Assembly: GCF_001591405.1 (NCBI RefSeq)
Contig: NZ_BCUV01000007.1
Coordinates: 1,240,001 to 1,304,000, forward strand
Source of the DNA: Janibacter terrae NBRC 107853
GTDB taxonomy: Bacteria; Actinomycetota; Actinomycetes; Actinomycetales; Dermatophilaceae
DNA length: 64,000 nucleotides
Reading direction: 5' to 3'
The notes beneath the pieces are model-generated. The model saw nothing but the letters and a program-made list of their open reading frames with translations. It made no database searches and had not been told where the DNA came from. Positions 8,792-16,971 of the stretch are shown piece after piece (position 1 is the stretch's first letter; each line of letters begins with the position of its first letter). A program made the translations under genes and the position numbers.

Positions 8792-8793
8792 CC

Positions 8794-10575
8794 GTGACGC
8801 TCGACGTCCCCGGGCGCAGCCCCCGGGCCCTGCTCGCGCTCGCCTCGACGGCGGTCGCGCTCGCCGCCGCGGACACCTACGTCGTCGTCCTCGCGCTGAC
8901 CGACATGATGAACGGCGTCGGCCTCGGCCTGGACAACCTCCAGCGCGCCGCACCGATCATCTCGGGCTTCCTCCTCGGCTACGTCGCGGCCCTGCCCCTC
9001 ATCGGGCGCCTCGCCGACGTCGTGAGCCGATCGCGGATCCTCCTCGGCTGCCTCGCCGTCTTCGTCGTCGGCTCAGGCATCACCGCGCTCGCGGTCGACC
9101 TCGACGTGCTCGTCGCCGGCCGCGTCGTCCAGGGCGTCGGCGGAGGCGGCCTCGTCCCAGCGACCCTCGCGCTCGTCGCGGACCTCTGGCCGCCGGGACG
9201 CCGGGGGATGCCGCTCGGCGTCGTCGGCGCGGTCCAGGAGCTCGGCTCGGTCCTCGGCCCCCTGCTCGGGGCAGCGGTCCTCGCCGTCGCGGACTGGCGG
9301 GCGATCTTCTGGCTCAACGTCGTGCTCGGCCTGGTCCTCTGGGTCGCGATCGCGTCGATCACCCGGGTGGCGCCCTTCGAGACGGCCGCGGGCGGCCTCC
9401 TCAGGGAGCGGGGGAGTCCGGCTGCGGGCGGCCTCCTCAGGGAGCGGGGGAGTCCGGCTGCGGGCAGGGAGCGGGGGAGGCGTACTGGGACGGTCGTCCT
9501 CGGGGTCGTCACCGTCGGCCTGCTCTGGCTGACGCTCGCGGCCCCCGCGGTGCTCGCCACGGACGTCTACCTCGGGGTGCCGTTCGTCCCCTTCGTCGGC
9601 GACCGCCGGGTGCTCACGCCGGTCGGTGCGCTGACCGCGGCCCTCGCCGTGCTCCTGCTCGTCCGCACCGCCCGCCTCTGGTGGGCGCCGCTGCGCGACA
9701 GCGACCTCCCGGGCGCGCTGCTCCTCGGGACGGCACTCGGGAGTGTCGTGCTCACCTTCAGCTCGGCGGACCCGGAGAGCGAGGTCGTCGGCCCGCTCGG
9801 CTACGCGCTGCTGCCCGTCGCGGTCGTCGCCGTGCTGCTCTACGTCGTCCGGCACCGCACGGCCGGAGCGCCGCTCGTCCCGCGGGGCACGGTCCGCGGC
9901 CGCACGGGCTGGTCGCTGCTCGTCTCGCTCGCCGTGGGGGTGGCCCTCGTCGCGGTCGTCGTCGACGTGCCGCTCTTCTCCCGCCTGACGACGGAGGGCT
10001 CGCAGACCGACGCGGCGATGGAGCTCGTGAAGTTCCTCGTCGCCGTCCCGGTCGGCGCCCTCCTCGGTGGGTGGGTGCTGCGCTGGGTCGGCGACGGTCT
10101 GGCCGCCGGCGTCGGGCTCACCCTCGCCGCCGTCGGGCTGCTGCTCATGTCGGGCTGGGAGCGCGGGTCGCTCGCCGAGCTCACCTCGACCCTCACCCTC
10201 GCGCTCGTCGGGCTCGGGCTCGGCATGGCGCTCGCGCCGGTCAACGACGCCGCGCTCGCGGACTCGCCCCAGGACGTCCACGGCACCGCCTCGAGCCTCG
10301 TGGTCGTCGCCCGCATGGTCGGGATGGTCGTCGGGCTCGCGCTGCTCACCGGTGTCGGCCTGCACCGCTACTACGCGGCCGTCGAGGCGCTGCCGCGCGA
10401 GCAGCAGACGAGCGGCCGGGCGCTGCTCGACGCCGCGCTGCTGCAGGTGCACACGGTCTTCGTCGGGGCCGCCGGTGCCGCCGCGGTGGGCGCGCTGCTC
10501 GCCTTCGTCTTCCTCGGCATCCGGCGGCGCGAGGGCTCAGGCTCGTTGGCGCGCGGGTTCGGCGTCGAGGAGTAG
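8794..10575 (+). CDS. MFS transporter, P55-like partner of LprG, with internal tandem repeat
   Basis: Major facilitator of 593 residues with about 14 membrane segments, as in the DHA2 drug:H+ antiporter class. The motif GRLADVVSRSRIL (loop 2-3) and a motif-C-like VVGAVQELGSVLGP are visible. It follows the LprG-like lipoprotein by 2 nt, which matches the lprG-p55 layout of mycobacteria. There it exports lipids or contributes to drug tolerance. Residues about 199-229, between membrane segments 6 and 7, are a duplicated GGLLRERGSPAA unit not expected in this family. The 3' end overlaps a convergent hydrolase gene by 39 bp. Confidence 0.88.
   Translation: MTLDVPGRSPRALLALASTAVALAAADTYVVVLALTDMMNGVGLGLDNLQRAAPIISGFLLGYVAALPLIGRLADVVSRSRILLGCLAVFVVGSGITALAVDLDVLVAGRVVQGVGGGGLVPATLALVADLWPPGRRGMPLGVVGAVQELGSVLGPLLGAAVLAVADWRAIFWLNVVLGLVLWVAIASITRVAPFETAAGGLLRERGSPAAGGLLRERGSPAAGRERGRRTGTVVLGVVTVGLLWLTLAAPAVLATDVYLGVPFVPFVGDRRVLTPVGALTAALAVLLLVRTARLWWAPLRDSDLPGALLLGTALGSVVLTFSSADPESEVVGPLGYALLPVAVVAVLLYVVRHRTAGAPLVPRGTVRGRTGWSLLVSLAVGVALVAVVVDVPLFSRLTTEGSQTDAAMELVKFLVAVPVGALLGGWVLRWVGDGLAAGVGLTLAAVGLLLMSGWERGSLAELTSTLTLALVGLGLGMALAPVNDAALADSPQDVHGTASSLVVVARMVGMVVGLALLTGVGLHRYYAAVEALPREQQTSGRALLDAALLQVHTVFVGAAGAAAVGALLAFVFLGIRRREGSGSLARGFGVEE
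9388..9480 (+). repeat. In-frame 36-bp tandem repeat, two and a half copies, inside the MFS gene
   Basis: Two identical 36-bp units run 9388-9423 and 9424-9459, followed by a shortened third copy to about 9480. Each full unit encodes AAGGLLRERGSP or a shifted equivalent. The length of 36 bp keeps frame, so copy number can vary without breaking the transporter. Confidence 0.9.
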
Positions 10576-11415
10576 CTCGATCTTGTCGGCGACCACCGCA
10601 GGGACCTCGAGCAGGACCATGTGGCCGGTGCGCGGCACCATCCAGAAGTCGGCCCCCGGGATGCCGGCGGCCAGCCGCCGGCCGGCGGAGACCGGGGTGA
10701 GCCGGTCCATCCCGCCCGTCACGACGACCGTGCGCACGTCCGCGAAGGGGGCGAGGTGCTTGCGGAAGTCGAGCTCGCCGATCGCGCGGTGCCAGTCGGA
10801 GACGACATTGGCCCGGGTGCGCGTGGTCATCCGCATCGTCGTCCGCACGGCGACCGGGTCGGGGTCCGGACCGAAGAGGTTGGCTGCCGTGAGCCGCGCC
10901 GTGGAGGGCAGCCCGCGGGCCTTGGCCGGCAGACGGCCGAGCAGCCCCATGGCGAGGGCCTCGCCCCGGATCGCCCGCCGGTCGAGGTGCGCGGCGGTGC
11001 CGACCAGGGCGACGCCACGGACGCGGCGGCGCACCAGCTCGGGGTCGACCTGGGCCATCGCCATGATCGTCATGCCGCCCATCGAGTGGCCACCGAGGAC
11101 GACATCGCCCTCCGGCGCGGTCTCCGCGATGACCTCACGCAGCGTGACCCCGAGGTCCAGGAGGGAGACGCGGCGGTCCCGGCCCGGCGTCGACCGGCCG
11201 TGGCCCGGCTGGTCGTAGGTGATGACCCTCAGGTGGGGGCGCCGGCGCTGCAGCTCGGCGACGACCGGTTCCCACACCTCGGTCGTCGAGCACCAGCCGT
11301 GGGCGAGGACGAGCGTCGGGCCCTCGGGGCGGCCGCCGGCGGCCGGGTGGTCGAGGACCGCGATGAGCGCCCCGTCGGGGGCGGCGACCGTGAGGCGACG
11401 GGCCGTCGAGGTCAC
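10537..11415 (-). CDS. Alpha/beta-hydrolase
   Basis: A 292-residue alpha/beta-hydrolase. It shows an oxyanion-hole HGWCSTTEVW near residue 40, the nucleophile elbow GGHSMGG, an acid in the C-terminal half and a catalytic histidine in RTGHMVLLE. The substrate is unknown; esterases, haloperoxidase-like and C-C hydrolases all share this fold. The GTG at 11415 overlaps the stop of exonuclease III by 4 bp (GTGA), so the two genes are translationally coupled. Its last 39 bp overlap the convergent MFS gene. Confidence 0.85.
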   Translation of the reverse strand: MTSTARRLTVAAPDGALIAVLDHPAAGGRPEGPTLVLAHGWCSTTEVWEPVVAELQRRRPHLRVITYDQPGHGRSTPGRDRRVSLLDLGVTLREVIAETAPEGDVVLGGHSMGGMTIMAMAQVDPELVRRRVRGVALVGTAAHLDRRAIRGEALAMGLLGRLPAKARGLPSTARLTAANLFGPDPDPVAVRTTMRMTTRTRANVVSDWHRAIGELDFRKHLAPFADVRTVVVTGGMDRLTPVSAGRRLAAGIPGADFWMVPRTGHMVLLEVPAVVADKIELLLDAEPARQRA

Positions 11416-12215
11416 GCAGGGCTCCCCGGGTCGCCGTCGAGCCCGACGATGACCGGCGCGTGGTCGCTCGCGCCCTTGCCCTTGCGCTCCTCGCGGTCGA
11501 TGGAGGCGCCCGTGACGCGGTCGGCGAAGGACGGCGACCCGAGGATGAAGTCGATGCGCATGCCGCGCTTCTTGGGGAAGGCGAGCTGCTGGTAGTCCCA
11601 GTAGGTGTAGGTACCCGGCCCGGGGGTGTGGGGACGGACGACGTCGACGAAGCCGGACTCGAGGAAGGCGTTGAAGGCGGCCCGCTCCGGCGGCGAGACG
11701 TGGGTCTTGTCGGCGAAGTACGCCATCGACCACACGTCCTCGTCCTGCGGCGCGACGTTCCAGTCGCCGCACAGCGCCGTCGGGGTCCCGTCGGCGCTCC
11801 ACTCGCTCGCGCGCTGCCGCAGCTGCTCGAGCCAGGAGAGCTTGTAGGCCATGTGCGGGTCGTCGAGGGTGCGGCCGTTGGGGACGTAGAGCGACCACAC
11901 GCGCACGCCCCCGCACGTCGCGCCGATCGAGCGCGCCTCGGGCGCGAGCGGATCGCCGAACCCGGGGTCACCGTCGAACCCGATCGAGACGTCCTGCAGG
12001 CCGACCCTGGAGAGGATCGCCACGCCGTTCCACTGGTTGAGGCCGTGGTGGGCGACCTCGTAGCCCAGGGCGGTGAAGCGGTCGAAGGGGAACTGCTCCT
12101 CCTTGGCCTTGGTCTCCTGGATGGCGAGCACGTCGACGTCGCTGCGCTGCAGCCAGGCCTCGACGCGGTCGACGCGGGAGCGGATGGAGTTGACGTTCCA
12201 GGTCGCGATACGCAC
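11412..12215 (-). CDS. xthA: Exodeoxyribonuclease III (AP endonuclease family)
   Basis: A 267-residue Mg2+-dependent nuclease of the exonuclease-endonuclease-phosphatase fold, cleaving DNA at abasic sites in base-excision repair. The N-terminal MRIATWNVNSIRSR (catalytic Asn), IQETKAKEEQFP with the metal-binding Glu, a CGDWNVAPQDEDVW motif, and a C-terminal RIDFILGS...SDHAPV are all present. The GTG start at 12215 has TAGGGT exactly 6 nt upstream, implying a leaderless mRNA. The following alpha/beta-hydrolase overlaps by 4 bp. Confidence 0.93.
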   Translation of the reverse strand: MRIATWNVNSIRSRVDRVEAWLQRSDVDVLAIQETKAKEEQFPFDRFTALGYEVAHHGLNQWNGVAILSRVGLQDVSIGFDGDPGFGDPLAPEARSIGATCGGVRVWSLYVPNGRTLDDPHMAYKLSWLEQLRQRASEWSADGTPTALCGDWNVAPQDEDVWSMAYFADKTHVSPPERAAFNAFLESGFVDVVRPHTPGPGTYTYWDYQQLAFPKKRGMRIDFILGSPSFADRVTGASIDREERKGKGASDHAPVIVGLDGDPGSPA

Positions 12216-12221
12216 GGCGCC

Positions 12222-12227
12222 ACCCTA
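12222..12227 (-). promoter_or_regulatory. Leaderless -10 element (TAGGGT) for xthA
   Basis: TAGGGT on the minus strand is 6 nt from the GTG at 12215. Confidence 0.65.
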
Positions 12228-12268
12228 GTCGGGCGCCTTGGCCTGCCCCGCGGGTGAGCGCGGCCTGA

Positions 12269-12274
12269 CACCAT
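12269..12274 (+). promoter_or_regulatory. Possible leaderless -10 element (CACCAT) for the dienelactone hydrolase
   Basis: CACCAT ends 6 nt before the ATG at 12281. It fits the spacing rule but has C rather than T first. Confidence 0.4.
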
Positions 12275-12280
12275 GGGCCC

Positions 12281-13057
12281 ATGGCCATGCGACCCCTCGT
12301 CGAGATCCCCGCTGCCGACGGCACGGCCGAGGCGGTCGTCGCCCGGCCCGACGCGGACGGCACGTACCCCGGCGTCCTGCTGTGGATGGACGCCATCGGG
12401 CTGCGGCCCCGCATCGAGGAGATGGCCGACCGCATCGCCTCGTGGGGCTACATCGTGCTGGCGCCCAACACCTTCTACCGGCTCGGCTCTGCGGCAGAGA
12501 TGTCGCCCCCTGCAGGTACCGACCTGACCGACCCCGAGCAGCGGGCGACCTACGGTCAGCTGAGCCTGCCGCGTGTCGCCGAGCTGACGAAGGAGCGCAC
12601 CGAGGCGGACGTCGCCCCCTTCGTCGCCGCGCTGCGCGCCCTGCCCGGCGTCGCCGAGGGCCCGATCGGGACCACGGGGTACTGCATGGGGGCCAAGCAC
12701 GCGGCCCGGGCTGCCTGCGTCGACCCGAGCATCGCGGCCTGCGGTGGCTTCCACGGGGCGCACGTCGCCTCCGACGGGCCCGACAGCCCGCACCTGTCGC
12801 TGGGGAGCGCGCGGGCGGCCTTCGTCTACGGGCACGCCGACCGCGACGGCACGATGCCGCCGGAGATGGTCGAGCGGCTCGACGCGGCGCTCGCGGAGCA
12901 CGGCCTGCAGGCGCAGACCGCGATCTACCCCGACGCCCCGCACGGCTTCACGATGAGCGACACGTCGAGCTACCAGGAGGCGGGCGCCGAGCGGCACTTC
13001 GCCGAGCTCGAGGAGCTCTTCGCGCGGACCCTGCACGCCGGGGGAGAGCACGCATGA
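12281..13057 (+). CDS. Dienelactone hydrolase family protein
   Basis: A 258-residue DLH-type alpha/beta-hydrolase with cysteine nucleophile in TGYCMGAKHAAR, acid in HADRDGT and histidine in APHGFTM. It hydrolyses lactone or ester bonds; in aromatic catabolism the substrate would be a dienelactone, but no other aromatic genes are nearby, so the actual substrate is open. The ATG is supported by CACCAT 6 nt upstream. It overlaps the next gene by 4 bp (ATGA), so a short-chain dehydrogenase is translated with it. Confidence 0.87.
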   Translation: MAMRPLVEIPAADGTAEAVVARPDADGTYPGVLLWMDAIGLRPRIEEMADRIASWGYIVLAPNTFYRLGSAAEMSPPAGTDLTDPEQRATYGQLSLPRVAELTKERTEADVAPFVAALRALPGVAEGPIGTTGYCMGAKHAARAACVDPSIAACGGFHGAHVASDGPDSPHLSLGSARAAFVYGHADRDGTMPPEMVERLDAALAEHGLQAQTAIYPDAPHGFTMSDTSSYQEAGAERHFAELEELFARTLHAGGEHA

Positions 13058-13827
13058 GCACCGCCCTCGTCACCGGTGCCACGGCCGGCATCGGCCGCGA
13101 GTTCGCGGTCCAGCTGGCCGCGCAGGGTCACGACCTCGTCCTCGTCGCCCGCGACACCGCGCGGCTGCACGACCTCGCCACCGAGCTGGGCGAGGCGCAC
13201 GGGGTGCACGCCGAGGTGCTCGCGGCCGACCTGTCCGACCGTGCCCAGCTGGAGCGGGTCGCCGAGCGGCTGCGCGCCGCCGACCGGCCCGTCGACCTGC
13301 TCGTCAACAACGCGGGGTACGGGCTGGGGACCCCCTTCGTCGACACCGACGTCGAGGACGAGGAGCGCCTGCTCGACGTGCTCGTGCGCGCGGTGCTCGT
13401 CCTCAGCCACGCGGCAGCCGGCGCCATGGTCGCGCGCGGGCACGGCCGGATCATCAACGTCTCATCCGTCGCCGGCCACCTGACGAGCGGCACGTACGCC
13501 GCGGCCAAGGCCTGGGTGACGACCTTCACGGAGTCCATCGCGGCACAGCTGCGGCCGAAGGGGGTCCGCGTCACCGCGCTCCTGCCCGGCTACGTGCGCA
13601 CCGAGTTCCACGAGCGCGCCGGGATCGACAAGGGCACCCGGTCCGGTCCCTTCTGGCTCGACGCGAGCGACCTCGTGCGCGCGGCGCTCGCCGACTCGGA
13701 GCGGGGTCGCGTCGTCTCCGTGCCGAGCCCGCAGTACAAGGCCGTCGTCGCGCTCGTCCGCCACCTGCCCCGGGTGCTCCTGCGCAACCCGCGCGTCACC
13801 GCGCTGCATCGCAAGGACACCCACTGA
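13054..13827 (+). CDS. Short-chain dehydrogenase/reductase
   Basis: A 257-residue classical SDR with NAD(P)-binding TGATAGIGREFA near residue 7, NNAG at about 87, a catalytic serine in INVSSVAGH, and catalytic YAAAK. The C-terminal extension (about 220-257) with basic residues (HLPRVLLRNPRVTALHRK) resembles membrane-associating SDRs. It starts inside the stop of the dienelactone hydrolase gene. The substrate is unknown. Confidence 0.88.
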   Translation: MSTALVTGATAGIGREFAVQLAAQGHDLVLVARDTARLHDLATELGEAHGVHAEVLAADLSDRAQLERVAERLRAADRPVDLLVNNAGYGLGTPFVDTDVEDEERLLDVLVRAVLVLSHAAAGAMVARGHGRIINVSSVAGHLTSGTYAAAKAWVTTFTESIAAQLRPKGVRVTALLPGYVRTEFHERAGIDKGTRSGPFWLDASDLVRAALADSERGRVVSVPSPQYKAVVALVRHLPRVLLRNPRVTALHRKDTH

Positions 13828-13839
13828 CGACGGTCGACC

Positions 13840-13845
13840 TAAACT
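13840..13845 (+). promoter_or_regulatory. Leaderless -10 element (TAAACT) for pyrE
   Basis: TAAACT is 7 nt from the GTG at 13853, giving pyrE a leaderless mRNA. Confidence 0.65.
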
Positions 13846-13852
13846 GGCAGGC

Positions 13853-14407
13853 GTGACTGACATCGCTGCCGACCGCGCCCGCCTGCTCGAGATCGTCAAG
13901 GACAAGGCCATCGTCCACGGACGCGTGACGCTGTCCTCCGGCGCGGAGGCCGACTACTACGTCGACCTGCGCCGCATCACCCTCGACGGCGAGGCCTCCC
14001 CGCTCGTCGGCCGCGTCATGCTCGACCTCGTCGAGGACCTCGACTTCGACGCCGTCGGTGGGCTCACCCTCGGTGCCGACCCGGTCGCCACGTCGATGCT
14101 CCACGCCACGGCGGCGAAGGGGGAGCGCCTGGACGCCTTCGTCGTGCGCAAGGCGGGCAAGGCGCACGGCCTGCAGCAGCGCATCGAGGGCCCGTCGATC
14201 GCCGGGCGGCGCGTCCTGGTCGTCGAGGACACCTCGACGACCGGGAGCTCGCCGCTCGAGGCAGCCACCGCCGCCCGCGAGGCGGGCGCCGAGGTCGTCG
14301 CCGTCGCGACGATCGCCGATCGCGCGACCGGTGCGGCGGAGAGGTTCGCCGAGGCCGGCCTCGAGTACCGCCACGTCTTCGGGCTCGAGGAGCTCGGGCT
14401 CGCCTGA
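13853..14407 (+). CDS. pyrE: Orotate phosphoribosyltransferase
   Basis: A 184-residue PRTase that joins orotate to PRPP to make OMP in pyrimidine synthesis. The PRPP-binding loop VLVVEDTSTTGSS (about 120-132) and the flexible catalytic loop with VVRKAGKAHG (about 98-107) are intact, as is the N-terminal GRVTLSSG typical of PyrE. The GTG start is fixed by TAAACT 7 nt upstream. Other pyr genes are not in the window. Confidence 0.93.
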   Translation: MTDIAADRARLLEIVKDKAIVHGRVTLSSGAEADYYVDLRRITLDGEASPLVGRVMLDLVEDLDFDAVGGLTLGADPVATSMLHATAAKGERLDAFVVRKAGKAHGLQQRIEGPSIAGRRVLVVEDTSTTGSSPLEAATAAREAGAEVVAVATIADRATGAAERFAEAGLEYRHVFGLEELGLA

Positions 14408-14422
14408 CCCCGTGCTCCACGA

Positions 14423-14441
14423 CTAGGTTAGGGTCGCCTCA
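14423..14441. promoter_or_regulatory. DtxR/IdeR-type iron box upstream of the siderophore-interacting protein
   Basis: The 19-mer CTAGGTTAGGGTCGCCTCA matches 14 of 19 positions of the IdeR/DtxR consensus TTAGGTTAGGCTAACCTAA, with a near-perfect left half. It lies 35 bp before the GTG at 14476, so iron should repress that gene. Confidence 0.75.
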
Positions 14442-14475
14442 CCAACCCGTCCCGGTCGCACGAGGAGAGCCGAAG

Positions 14476-15252
14476 GTGGAGTCGCAGTTCGAGGTGACGG
14501 TCGTCGCCGTCACGGACCTCAACCCCGTGGTGCGCCGGATCACGTTGTCCGCGCCGCAGCTGCGCGACCACCGACTGGTCGGCCCCGACGAGTACTTCGG
14601 TCTGCTCGTCCCCGGTGTCGACGGCCGGCTGCACCTGCCCGATCCCGCGTGCAGCAACGTGCGGGCTGCGATCAGCGAGATGCCCGAGGACGAGCAGCCC
14701 GGGCTGCGCTGGTACACGGTGCGCGCGCTGCGTCGCGATGTCCACGAGATCGACGTCGACATCGTCACGCACGGCGACTCCGGCCCGGGCTCCGCATGGG
14801 CGACGGCCGCCCAGGTCGGCGACAGGGCCGCTTTCCGCTCCGGGGGAGCGCTCTACTCCAGCTTCGAGCACGCGCGCCAGCTGCTCGTCGCCGACGAGAC
14901 CGCGGTGCCCGCGCTGCTCGCGATCCTCGAGGAGCGCGACCGTCGCGGCCTGCCAGGCCTCGGCGCCGACATCGAGGCGCACGTCGAGGTCCCCTCCGCC
15001 GAGGTCCTGGGCGGCCTCGACGTCCCGGCCCGGGTCACGGTCCACGAGCGCGGGGACGCCGCCCCCGGGACCGCGGTCCTCACCGCACTCGTCGCCACCC
15101 CCGTCTCGACCGCGGACCTGGACCACGCGTGGCTGTGCGGCGAGTCGGGGCTGGCGACCTCCCTGCGGCGCCATCTCGTGCAGGAGGTCGGCATGGACAG
15201 GCGCGCGATCACCTTCTCCGGCTACTGGAAGCTCGGTGCCGCACGCGTCTGA
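14476..15252 (+). CDS. Siderophore-interacting protein (FAD-binding ferric reductase)
   Basis: A 258-residue ViuB/SIP-family flavoprotein that probably releases iron from ferric siderophores by reduction in the cytoplasm. The FAD domain has YTVRALRRD near residue 77 and GPGSAWA near 100. The C-terminal NAD(P)H part has WLCGESGLATSLRRHL and ends with FSGYWKLGAARV, the hallmark of the family. The GTG is preceded by AGAGCCGAAG, a weak ribosome site. The DtxR-type box at 14423-14441 indicates iron-repressed expression. Confidence 0.9.
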   Translation: MESQFEVTVVAVTDLNPVVRRITLSAPQLRDHRLVGPDEYFGLLVPGVDGRLHLPDPACSNVRAAISEMPEDEQPGLRWYTVRALRRDVHEIDVDIVTHGDSGPGSAWATAAQVGDRAAFRSGGALYSSFEHARQLLVADETAVPALLAILEERDRRGLPGLGADIEAHVEVPSAEVLGGLDVPARVTVHERGDAAPGTAVLTALVATPVSTADLDHAWLCGESGLATSLRRHLVQEVGMDRRAITFSGYWKLGAARV

Positions 15253-15306
15253 GCCCTTCGAGATGGTTGCTTCGCGACCTCCTCCGGGGGCGGGGCGGGC
15301 GGCGGG

Positions 15307-15312
15307 TAGCCT
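15307..15312 (+). promoter_or_regulatory. Leaderless -10 element (TAGCCT) for the HAD hydrolase
   Basis: TAGCCT ends 7 nt before the ATG at 15320. Confidence 0.65.
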
Positions 15313-15319
15313 GCGCGAC

Positions 15320-16111
15320 ATGGAGCCGCACCTCGTCGCCCTGGATGTCGACGGCACGATCCTGACCCACGCCGGCGAGCTGCGTCCGGCCACCCGCGAC
15401 GCGATCCGCGCGGTCGCCGACGCGGGGCACCACATCGTCGTCTCGACGGGCCGCTCCGTCCTGGCGACGACCCCGGTCCTCGACCTGCTCGGTCTCTCGC
15501 ACGGGTGGGCGATCTGCTCCAACGGCGCGGTCACCCTCGAGCTGGATCCCGCTGCGCCGCAGGGTTATCGGATCGCCGACACGGTGACCTTCGACCCGCG
15601 CGCGGCGCTCACGCTCGTCATGGAGCACGCCCCGCACATCCTCGTCGCGGTGGAGGAGGTGGGCGTGGGATTCAAGGTCGCCCGCCCCTACCCCGAGGGC
15701 GTGCTCCAGGGCGAGCAGGTCGTCGTCCCCTTCGAGCAGCTCGTCGACCGGCCGACGACCCGCGTGACCTTCCACGACCCCGACGCGGCGAGCGAGGACT
15801 TCCTCGAGCTCGTCGAGCGGATCGGTCTGCACGGCGTGAGCTACGCCGTCGGCTACACCGCCTGGCTCGACCTCGCGCCCGAGGGTGTGTCCAAGGGGTC
15901 CGCGCTCGAGCTCGTGCGCCGTCGCCTCGGCGTCGAGCCGCACCTGACCTTCGCCGCGGGGGACCAGCGCAACGACCTCGAGATGCTCCGGTGGGCGGCA
16001 CGCGGGGTCGCCATGGGCGGTGCGCCGCCCGAGGTCGTCGATGCCGCGGACGAGACCACGGGGTCCGTCGACGAGGACGGGCTGGCGCACGCCCTTCGCC
16101 CCCTCGCCTGA
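15320..16111 (+). CDS. Cof-type HAD-superfamily phosphatase
   Basis: A 263-residue HAD hydrolase with the nucleophile motif LDVDGTIL near residue 9, motif II VSTGRS, a type-IIB cap in the middle, lysine in SKGSAL, and the terminal GDQRNDLEML (motif IV). Cof-like enzymes dephosphorylate sugar phosphates, nucleotides or flavin/PLP phosphates; specificity is not readable here. The start is set by TAGCCT 7 nt upstream. Confidence 0.88.
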   Translation: MEPHLVALDVDGTILTHAGELRPATRDAIRAVADAGHHIVVSTGRSVLATTPVLDLLGLSHGWAICSNGAVTLELDPAAPQGYRIADTVTFDPRAALTLVMEHAPHILVAVEEVGVGFKVARPYPEGVLQGEQVVVPFEQLVDRPTTRVTFHDPDAASEDFLELVERIGLHGVSYAVGYTAWLDLAPEGVSKGSALELVRRRLGVEPHLTFAAGDQRNDLEMLRWAARGVAMGGAPPEVVDAADETTGSVDEDGLAHALRPLA

Positions 16112-16134
16112 ACCCTCCGGGTCCGGCGGAGGGG

Positions 16135-16140
16135 CATGAT
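16135..16140 (+). promoter_or_regulatory. Probable leaderless -10 element (CATGAT) for the DUF1206 gene
   Basis: CATGAT ends 6 nt before the GTG at 16147; it differs from TATGAT only at the first base. Confidence 0.5.
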
Positions 16141-16146
16141 TGGCAG

Positions 16147-16971
16147 GTGAGCCGCACCCGAGACCTCGACGACGCCCGTGACGCTGCCCGGGACACCGCC
16201 CGAACCGTGGGCGACCACCCCGCCCTCGAAGCCCTCGCCCGCGTCGGCTTCGTCGTCTCCGGCGTCCTGCACATCGTCATCGGCTACACCGCCGGTCGCG
16301 TCGCGTGGGGCGGTGGCGGCGGGCAGGCCGACCAGTCCGGCGCGCTCGCCTCGCTCGCGAGCAACCCCGGTGGCGTCGTGCTCATGTGGGTCGTCGTCAT
16401 CGGCCTCGTCGCGCTCGCCCTCTGGCAGCTGGCCGTGGCCGTCGCGCCCGCACTCGGTGACGGGGGCGTCGGCGACCGGCTCAAGGCCGTCGGCAAGGCC
16501 GTCGTCTACGGAGCGCTGGCCTTCACGGCGCTGAAGTTCGCGCTCGGCTCGGGCTCCTCGTCGTCGAGCGAGCAGTCCTCGCAGGATGTCACCGCGAGCC
16601 TCATGCAGCAGCCGGCCGGGCGGTGGCTCGTCGGTGCGCTCGGCGTCGGGATCATCGCGGTCGGCGGGTACCACGTGTACAAGGGCGTGACGCAGCGTTT
16701 CATCAAGGACCTCGAGGAGGACCCGGGCACCGTGGCGCGCACGCTCGGCATGATCGGCTACCCGGCGAAGGGGGCCGTCCTCGCCCTCGTCGGCGTCTTC
16801 TTCATCATCGCGGCCGTGCAGGAGCAGTCGGAGGAGGCCACCGGCCTGGACGGCGCGCTGAAGTCCCTGCGCGACCAGCCCTTCGGCCCGTACCTGCTCA
16901 CCGCCGCGGCCCTCGGCCTCGTCGCCTTCGGCCTGTACTGCTTCGCGCGGGCGCGTCACCAGCGGATCTGA
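16147..16971 (+). CDS. DUF1206 integral membrane protein
   Basis: A 274-residue protein with about six membrane helices arranged as three DUF1206 repeats. Each repeat begins with a short amphipathic stretch (ALARVGFVVSGVLH, LKAVGKAVVYGALA, ARTLGMIGYPAKGA). The family is common in actinobacteria and has no established function. The GTG start has CATGAT 6 nt upstream. Its final 74 bp overlap the 3' end of the convergent PAP2 gene, an unusually long antiparallel overlap. Confidence 0.85.
   Translation: MSRTRDLDDARDAARDTARTVGDHPALEALARVGFVVSGVLHIVIGYTAGRVAWGGGGGQADQSGALASLASNPGGVVLMWVVVIGLVALALWQLAVAVAPALGDGGVGDRLKAVGKAVVYGALAFTALKFALGSGSSSSSEQSSQDVTASLMQQPAGRWLVGALGVGIIAVGGYHVYKGVTQRFIKDLEEDPGTVARTLGMIGYPAKGAVLALVGVFFIIAAVQEQSEEATGLDGALKSLRDQPFGPYLLTAAALGLVAFGLYCFARARHQRI

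Noticed and set aside
8229-10700. An 823-codon plus-strand frame covering the lipoprotein and MFS genes
   Set aside because: It is an Arg/Pro/Ala-rich shadow of two clear genes in another frame.
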